A stretch of DNA of 64,000 nt, from NCBI RefSeq assembly GCF_026015965.1, contig NZ_CP110383.1, forward strand, positions 1 through 64,000, written 5' to 3'. Made by a program: the position numbers and the translations under genes. Positions 59,083 to 64,000 of the stretch are shown one piece after another (position 1 is the first letter of the stretch; each line of letters starts with the position of its first letter). The stretch comes from Selenomonas sputigena. GTDB lineage: Bacteria > Bacillota > Negativicutes > Selenomonadales > Selenomonadaceae. The notes below the pieces were generated by a model that made no database searches, was not told the DNA's origin, and worked only from the letters and a program-made list of their open reading frames with translations.

Positions 59083-61185
59083 GTGTTTGATTTTTTGAAG
59101 AGCAGAAAAGACGGGGAAGGGAAATCTTCTCTGCGCGATCGCGTGGATGCGAAGCCCTTGCCGCAGGTTCAAAAGGCGGCCGCGCAAAACGGAGCGCCGG
59201 CAGGCAGAGACTTGCAGGGCGCTGATGTCGCCGTCTGCTACCTGCATCGAAGCGAGATCGCGCGGGAAAACCTCGCGCCCATCGTCTCTCTGCCCGATGG
59301 CGTGGCGCTCGTCCTCGGCTTTGTCTCGCCCGATCTCGACTTGACGGACGTCGGCAGAGCCGTGCAGCAGGCGCTCGGCAAGGAGGTGCGCGTCGTGCTC
59401 ATGACGGACGCGGGCGAGCTTTGTCGTCCGCAGGGCAGTGCGACGCTCTACCAGGAAGCCGGCGAAGGACGCGCACGCGTGCTTCTGCAGGGATATTCGC
59501 GCCGCATGATCGAGGGCGTCTTCACGATGAGCGTTCCGCTTCACTCGCAGGACTTGAAGGCGGATCGCATCGACATGAGCCTTGAGGCGCGTCTCCAGGC
59601 GATCAAGGGCGAGCTTGAGCGACATGTGCCGCCGTTTCGCATCAGTCTCTACCACACGTTCGCGCTCGTCTACATCGACGGGCTTTCGCGCTCGGAGACG
59701 TTCCTCATGCAGGCGCTCTACGAGTCGCGCAAGTTCCCGTGCCCTTATATCGGCGGCTCGTCTGCTCCCGATGCGCATGGGCGCGCCTGTGTCTACGACG
59801 GCGAAGCGAGTCTTGAAGATCATGCCGTCATCACGCTCGTGCGTCTCAGGCGCGGCTACCGCTACGGCATCTTCAAGACGCAGGCGGTCGAAAAGACGGA
59901 TACGTCCTTCATCATCGACAAGGCCTCGACGGCGCTTCGCTCCGTCGAGACGCTGCAGCTTTCGTCGGGCGAGACATTGCCGGCGTTGGAGGCTTTGAAG
60001 CGCACGCTTGGCGTGCATTCTGCCGCCGATCTTGATGCGGCAATGCAGAAGTACACGTTCGCTTCCGATATCAACGAAGACTTCTTCATCCGCTCGGTCA
60101 GTGCGCTCGACCATGCGCGAGGCCGCCTGAATCTCTACTGCGACATCGTGACGGGCGAGCGGCTTCATCTGATGAAGCGCGGCTCTCTCGCCGATACGCT
60201 CGCCAAGGGTCTCACCGATTTCCAGCGCGGCAAGCCTGCGCCGCTCGGCGGCATTCTGAACGACTGCATCCTGCGCCGCCTCTGCTATGCGTCGGAGACG
60301 GGGCACATTGACGAGTTCCGCGATGTGCCTGTCGCAGGCTTTTCGAGCTTCGGCGAAATCGCGGGCCTGCATGTCAACGAGACGCTGACGGCGCTCTTCT
60401 TCTATCATGTGCCTTCGGGCGTGAGTTTCCGCGATGACTACATTGATAACTTCGCGAGCATCTACGCCGACTGCGACGCCTTCTTCTTCCGCCGCATGAT
60501 CGATCGGCAGGCGCATGTGGGGGCGCTCAAGGATGACCTTGTCGCCATGTTCCGCGACTATCAGCAGAAGATTCCTGCGATCATCGCCTCCATCACGCGC
60601 ATTTCCGATGAGGTGCATGCGATTCAGGCGGCGCTCAAGAACCTTTCGGACGGCTCGGCCGAGCAGAAGCAGCTCTTCGCTCAGATCGTGCGCCAAGGCG
60701 AGGAGATCGGACCGACGCTCGAAAAGCTGGCGCAGGACACGAAGCGCATCGACGAGGTCATCCGCCTGATTGCAGGCATCGCTTCGCAGATCAATTTGCT
60801 CGCCTTGAATGCGACCATAGAGGCGGCGCGTGCGGGTGAGGCGGGACGTGGCTTCGCCGTCGTCGCGCAGGAGGTCAGCAAGCTATCGGGCACGACGCAG
60901 GAAAACCTCACGGCATCCGACGAGGCGGTGCGAAAGCTGCTGCACGAAGTGCGCAAGATCGACGCCATCATGGAGGCAAACGAGGAAATGGAGAAGAAGA
61001 TTCGTGCTTTCGATGCGCAGTTCAACGAGCAGATGACCGTGCTGCAGAAGACGCTTGAAGGAAGCCTCGTGCACATCGCCGAGTCGGCGCGCTCAGTCAG
61101 CGAGCTGGAAAAGGTCAGCGAGTCGGCGAATATGCGCATGGAGGCGATCAACCTCCTGATCCGAAACATCGAGCGCGGCGCGTAG
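59083..61185 (+). CDS. cytoplasmic FIST-domain methyl-accepting chemotaxis protein
   Basis: The protein is 700 aa without membrane segments. A FIST N domain (about 50-250), a FIST C domain (about 260-410), and a C-terminal MCP signalling domain with the hairpin tip [21 protein letters not shown] (written here for residues about 575-595). FIST domains bind small ligands such as amino acids. GTG 59083 has GGAGG 8 nt upstream. No che genes are near. The signalling hairpin is short, so it may be a truncated class. Confidence 0.88.
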   Translation: MFDFLKSRKDGEGKSSLRDRVDAKPLPQVQKAAAQNGAPAGRDLQGADVAVCYLHRSEIARENLAPIVSLPDGVALVLGFVSPDLDLTDVGRAVQQALGKEVRVVLMTDAGELCRPQGSATLYQEAGEGRARVLLQGYSRRMIEGVFTMSVPLHSQDLKADRIDMSLEARLQAIKGELERHVPPFRISLYHTFALVYIDGLSRSETFLMQALYESRKFPCPYIGGSSAPDAHGRACVYDGEASLEDHAVITLVRLRRGYRYGIFKTQAVEKTDTSFIIDKASTALRSVETLQLSSGETLPALEALKRTLGVHSAADLDAAMQKYTFASDINEDFFIRSVSALDHARGRLNLYCDIVTGERLHLMKRGSLADTLAKGLTDFQRGKPAPLGGILNDCILRRLCYASETGHIDEFRDVPVAGFSSFGEIAGLHVNETLTALFFYHVPSGVSFRDDYIDNFASIYADCDAFFFRRMIDRQAHVGALKDDLVAMFRDYQQKIPAIIASITRISDEVHAIQAALKNLSDGSAEQKQLFAQIVRQGEEIGPTLEKLAQDTKRIDEVIRLIAGIASQINLLALNATIEAARAGEAGRGFAVVAQEVSKLSGTTQENLTASDEAVRKLLHEVRKIDAIMEANEEMEKKIRAFDAQFNEQMTVLQKTLEGSLVHIAESARSVSELEKVSESANMRMEAINLLIRNIERGA

Positions 61186-61269
61186 GTGGGCGGGCACCGT
61201 CTGCTACATGCTGCTCGTACAGTTCGTATTCATCTGAAGAAGCACGGATGGATGCAGCGCCTATCAAAA

Positions 61270-61310
61270 AAAGAGCCGCCACGGCTGCAAAACCATGGCG
61301 GCTCTTTCTC
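61270..61310. terminator. terminator between FIST gene and trxA
   Basis: AAAGAGCCGCCA (61270-61281) pairs with TGGCGGCTCTTT (61296-61307), usable in both directions. Confidence 0.85.
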
Positions 61311-61349
61311 GTACGTCTTGAGGAAGTGCGGAATTTATCCGCGATCCCT

Positions 61350-61658
61350 TCAGTTGAGCAGGCTCTCGACCATCTCGCGCGGCACGAAGCCGACGGATTC
61401 TTTCGTCTTCTTTCCGTCCTTGAAGACGATGAGCGTCGGAATCGACTGCACGCCGAACTGGACGGCGAGATCGGGCTGCTCGTCGATGTTGACCTTGCCG
61501 ACCTTGAGGTCGGGATGCCCTGCAGCCACTTCGTCGATGACGGGCGTGAGCATGCGGCACGGGCCGCACCACGGCGCCCAGAAGTCGAGCAGCACCGCGC
61601 CCTTGGCGGCCGTGACCTCGCTCTCGAAGTTTTCCTTTGTAATCTCTATTGCATTCAT
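61350..61658 (-). CDS. trxA: thioredoxin
   Basis: The protein is 102 aa with the active site FWAPWCGPCRM, VNIDEQPDLA and the cis-Pro in SIPTLIVF. It reduces protein disulfides. ATG 61658 follows GAGGGA, and the longer start at 61673 has none. It is a single gene, convergent with the FIST gene. Its likely reductase is the unusual flavoprotein at 57997. Confidence 0.96.
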   Translation of the reverse strand: MNAIEITKENFESEVTAAKGAVLLDFWAPWCGPCRMLTPVIDEVAAGHPDLKVGKVNIDEQPDLAVQFGVQSIPTLIVFKDGKKTKESVGFVPREMVESLLN

Positions 61659-61771
61659 GTTTATCCCTCGCAATCTTTTTTTTGATGGAGCTCCTACTCC
61701 ATTATATCACATCTTTTTCCTCGGAAAAAGCGGGAAAGCGTGCGATTTCTTCCGTCTTGCCGTCAAATCTC

Positions 61772-61800
61772 TTGCAATATCGCGCTTTTTCCACTACAAT
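61772..61800 (+). promoter_or_regulatory. promoter of carbonic anhydrase gene
   Basis: TTGCAA (61772-61777), 17 bp, TACAAT (61795-61800). Confidence 0.75.
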
Positions 61801-61831
61801 GATGAACGAAAAATAATGATGGGGAATCGCT

Positions 61832-61848
61832 GAATTTATCCGTGCTTC
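61832..61848 (+). repeat. 17-bp word shared with FIST gene leader (copy 2)
   Basis: Identical to 59046-59062. It lies within the predicted 5' leader, just before the GGAAAGGTGG ribosome site. Confidence 0.8.
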
Positions 61849-61866
61849 CCTGGAAAGGTGGATTCC

Positions 61867-62430
61867 ATGACACGATTGGAAGAGATGCTGCAGGCGAATG
61901 AGGCGTACTGCAAGAACCCGCCCGTCGACTACACGGGGGAGGATGTGCACGAGAGCAAGCTGCCGAAGAAGAAAATCGCCGTGTTCACCTGCATGGACAC
62001 GCGCCTTGTAGAGCTTTTGGAGCCTGCCTTGGGGCTAAAGCGCGGCGACGCGAAATTCGTCAAGACCGTCGGCAACACGCTCGTCGGCCCCTTCGACGGT
62101 GTTGTGCGAAGCCTCATGGTTGCGACATACGAGCTCGGCATTGAGGAGATCTTCGTCGTCGGACACGACGAATGCGGCATGGCGAAGACGACGGCGAAGA
62201 GCCTCATCGAGGCCATGCACGTGCGCGGCGTTGACGATGCGGCGATCGCGCCCCTGCGCGAGGAACTTGTGCATTGGGCGGACAGCTTCAGCCACCCGGC
62301 GGAAAATGTCAAGGAAGTTGTCCGAAAACTGCGCGAGAATCCGCTGCTGCCGAAGGATCTCAAGATTCATGGATTGATGCTGCACCCGAGGACGGGCAAG
62401 GTCGACCTGATTGAGAGCGGCGATGCGTGA
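61867..62430 (+). CDS. beta-class carbonic anhydrase
   Basis: The protein is 187 aa with zinc ligands in TCMDTRL (Cys and Asp/Arg dyad) and VGHDECGM (His and Cys), plus VKTVGNTLV. It is of the short beta-CA type that interconverts CO2 and bicarbonate. ATG 61867 is chosen because GGAAAGGTGG is 6 nt upstream. Confidence 0.93.
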   Translation: MTRLEEMLQANEAYCKNPPVDYTGEDVHESKLPKKKIAVFTCMDTRLVELLEPALGLKRGDAKFVKTVGNTLVGPFDGVVRSLMVATYELGIEEIFVVGHDECGMAKTTAKSLIEAMHVRGVDDAAIAPLREELVHWADSFSHPAENVKEVVRKLRENPLLPKDLKIHGLMLHPRTGKVDLIESGDA

Positions 62431-62487
62431 GGGCGGCATCGGATATGAGGAGAAGTTTTTTGCTGCAGGTATGCCGAAGGAGAAGTC

Positions 62488-63003
62488 ATGATGGCCGCTC
62501 AAAGAAAGAACCGTGAGTTTGCCGCGAAGGATCTTGTCTTGACGGCGCTGATGACGGCGATCGTCTTTCTCGCCACCTTCGTGCCTCACATCCCGATTCC
62601 GCTCGGCTACGCGCATTTGGGCGATGCCGCAATCTTCCTCTTTGCGCTCTTGGCGCCGCGGCGCTCGGCGCTCTTTGCCGCGTGCTTCGGCTCGGCGCTT
62701 GCCGACTTCATGAGCGGCTTCGCGCTTTGGATCGTGCCGACGCTCGTCATCAAGTTCGTCATGGCGGAAATCGTCTGCCGCATGGCACAGGAGCGAAGCG
62801 GGCTCTGGCGGATCGCGGCGGCGCTGGCTCTCGCGAGCCTTTGGATGGCGGCGGCCTACACGCTCGCAGGTGCTGTCCTTTACGACAGCCTTGCGGCGGC
62901 GCTGGCCTCCTTCCCCGGGCTTTTCGTGGAAGGCGTCGTCAACAGCGCCTTGGCGCTCGCCGCCCTGCCGTTTTTGCGCGGGCGTTTTTTGCGCAAGGAT
63001 TGA
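62488..63003 (+). CDS. ECF transporter S-component
   Basis: The protein is 171 aa with five or six helices: LVLTALMTAIVFLATFVPHI, GYAHLGDAAIFLFALL and later helices, typical of substrate-binding S-components of energy-coupling factor transporters for vitamins. The ATPase and T-component genes are elsewhere. The substrate is unclear. Thiamine-like or other is possible. GGAGAAG precedes ATG 62488. Confidence 0.85.
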   Translation: MMAAQRKNREFAAKDLVLTALMTAIVFLATFVPHIPIPLGYAHLGDAAIFLFALLAPRRSALFAACFGSALADFMSGFALWIVPTLVIKFVMAEIVCRMAQERSGLWRIAAALALASLWMAAAYTLAGAVLYDSLAAALASFPGLFVEGVVNSALALAALPFLRGRFLRKD

Positions 63004-63012
63004 ATTTTATGG

Positions 63013-64000
63013 ATGAGGAAAGAAGTGACGGAATTGCTCGCTCCCAAGGGCTATGAAGATATTGAAGAAAAGGTGCTGGCGAAAGAGCGCCTGACGCGCG
63101 AGGACGGCGTCCGCCTCTTTGACTGCAGGAACATCGCTTGGCTCGGTGCACTCGCCGACCATGTGCGGCGCGAAAAGTGCGGCGACGTCGTCTACTACAA
63201 CGTGAACTGCCATGTGAACCTCACGAATATATGCTGCGCGCACTGCAAATTCTGCGCTTTCGGACGTGACGCCGAGGACAAGGGCGCCTATGAGATGGCG
63301 GCGGACGACGCCGTCGCCGTTGTCGAGGACGCGATGAAGGATCCGCACCTTGCGGGACTGCACGTCGTCTCAGGACTGCATCCCGCGTGGACGTTCGACG
63401 ACTACCTCGCGCGGCTTCGTGCGCTGCACGAAAGATTCCCCAAGCTCTACCTCAAGGGCTTCACGGGCGTCGAGATCACGCATTTCTCCAAGATTTCGGG
63501 GCTTTCCGTGCACGAGGTGCTGCAAAAGCTCAAGGCGGCAGGACTTGACGCCATCGCGGGCGGCGGTGCGGAGATCCTTTCCGACCGCATCCGCGAAGAG
63601 CTGTGTCCGAACAAGGCGACGGCGAAGGAGTGGCTCGACGCTGCGCGCACGGCGCATGAACTCGGCATCAAGTCGAACGCCTCGATGCTCTACGGGCATA
63701 TCGAGACGCTCGCCGAGCGCGTCGACCATCTGCTCGCGCTGCGCTCTCTGCAGGACGAGACGGGCGGCTTCCAGACCTTCATCTGCTTCCCGTTTCTGCC
63801 GAAGAACACGGCGCTCGCCGCGGAGAGCGGCATTTCTCAGACCTCGATGTGGGACGACCTCAGGACGATGGCGATCTCGCGCCTCATGCTCGACAATTTC
63901 ACGAACATCAAGGCATATTGGGTCATGCTGACCGTCCCTGTCGCCCAGGTAGCGCTCGCCTTCGGCGCGAACGACATCGACGGCACGGTGCACAAGGAGA
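63013..64000 (+). CDS. mqnE: aminofutalosine synthase MqnE (5' part, runs off the window)
   Basis: 329 codons are present and the gene continues past 64000. Radical SAM Cys motif CCAHCKFCAF (CxxxCxxC) follows VNLTNI, then LHVVSGLHP, FTGVEITHF, AIAGGGAEIL and SNASMLYGHIET, matching MqnE rather than MqnC or CofH. MqnE makes aminofutalosine in the futalosine route to menaquinone. ATG 63013 has a distant AAGGAT, and GTG 63025 is a possible alternative. Confidence 0.9.
   Translation, partial: MRKEVTELLAPKGYEDIEEKVLAKERLTREDGVRLFDCRNIAWLGALADHVRREKCGDVVYYNVNCHVNLTNICCAHCKFCAFGRDAEDKGAYEMAADDAVAVVEDAMKDPHLAGLHVVSGLHPAWTFDDYLARLRALHERFPKLYLKGFTGVEITHFSKISGLSVHEVLQKLKAAGLDAIAGGGAEILSDRIREELCPNKATAKEWLDAARTAHELGIKSNASMLYGHIETLAERVDHLLALRSLQDETGGFQTFICFPFLPKNTALAAESGISQTSMWDDLRTMAISRLMLDNFTNIKAYWVMLTVPVAQVALAFGANDIDGTVHKE

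Overview
The window reads as a chromosome segment of a diderm Firmicute of the Negativicutes, most likely Selenomonas or a close relative. The basis is the roughly 60% GC coding style, Firmicute-style gene order (secG-esterase-rnr-smpB), strong AGGAGG ribosome sites, a TonB-like protein implying an outer membrane, and a futalosine-pathway menaquinone gene. This identification is an inference from gene content, not a database match.

Layout. 1-310: two 120-bp tandem repeat units and a terminator. 310-7358: an eight-gene operon for an extracytosolic flavin/redox system (DUF2318 membrane protein, MacB/FtsX-type ABC transporter, FMN-binding lipoprotein, ApbE flavin transferase, NusG-II protein, Gx transporter). 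7.4-13.5 kb: bicupin, enolase, heavy-metal-associated protein, two tandem HD-GYP c-di-GMP phosphodiesterases, TonB-like protein. 13.6-14.4 kb: a small protein and a candidate minus-strand ncRNA. 14.4-18.9 kb: an accessory island with a GHKL-ATPase / unknown / DUF6339 operon, interrupted downstream by an MNT-HEPN cassette bounded by a 64-bp direct repeat, then a nitroreductase. 19-25 kb: dicarboxylate symporter, Bcr/CflA efflux pump, an orphan ~290-nt ncRNA, acyl-CoA ligase, orphan sugar-binding lipoprotein. 25-31.3 kb: zeta-toxin pair, secG-est-thioesterase-rnr-smpB operon, RelE/RelB pair. 31.3-37.3 kb: ArsR regulator with a CoA-disulfide reductase-rhodanese, PPOX-fold protein, MATE pump, NlpC/P60 hydrolase.

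37.4-48.3 kb is an acquired and decaying region. It holds an Rpn-nuclease tail, a serine recombinase without its catalytic domain, a MerR regulator with a textbook 19-bp-spacer operator, then a run of exported alpha/beta hydrolases, a cupin remnant, carboxylesterase, flavodoxin lipoprotein, aldo/keto reductases and an FMN reductase, ending in a Fic remnant. 48.4-64 kb returns to core-like content: DUF2752/DUF4234 membrane operon, Asp23, beta-lactamase-fold hydrolase with polysaccharide deacetylase, hisC, LUD protein, a type I toxin-antitoxin locus (27-aa holin-like toxin plus convergent antisense RNA), nagZ, an intact Rpn nuclease, an atypical thioredoxin reductase, FIST-domain chemoreceptor, trxA, beta-carbonic anhydrase, an ECF S-component and the 5' part of mqnE.

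Best candidates for something undescribed: the GHKL/unknown/DUF6339 operon and the repeat-bounded cassette beside it, the two orphan structured RNAs, the flavin-ABC operon, and the MerR-controlled exported hydrolase/redox cluster.
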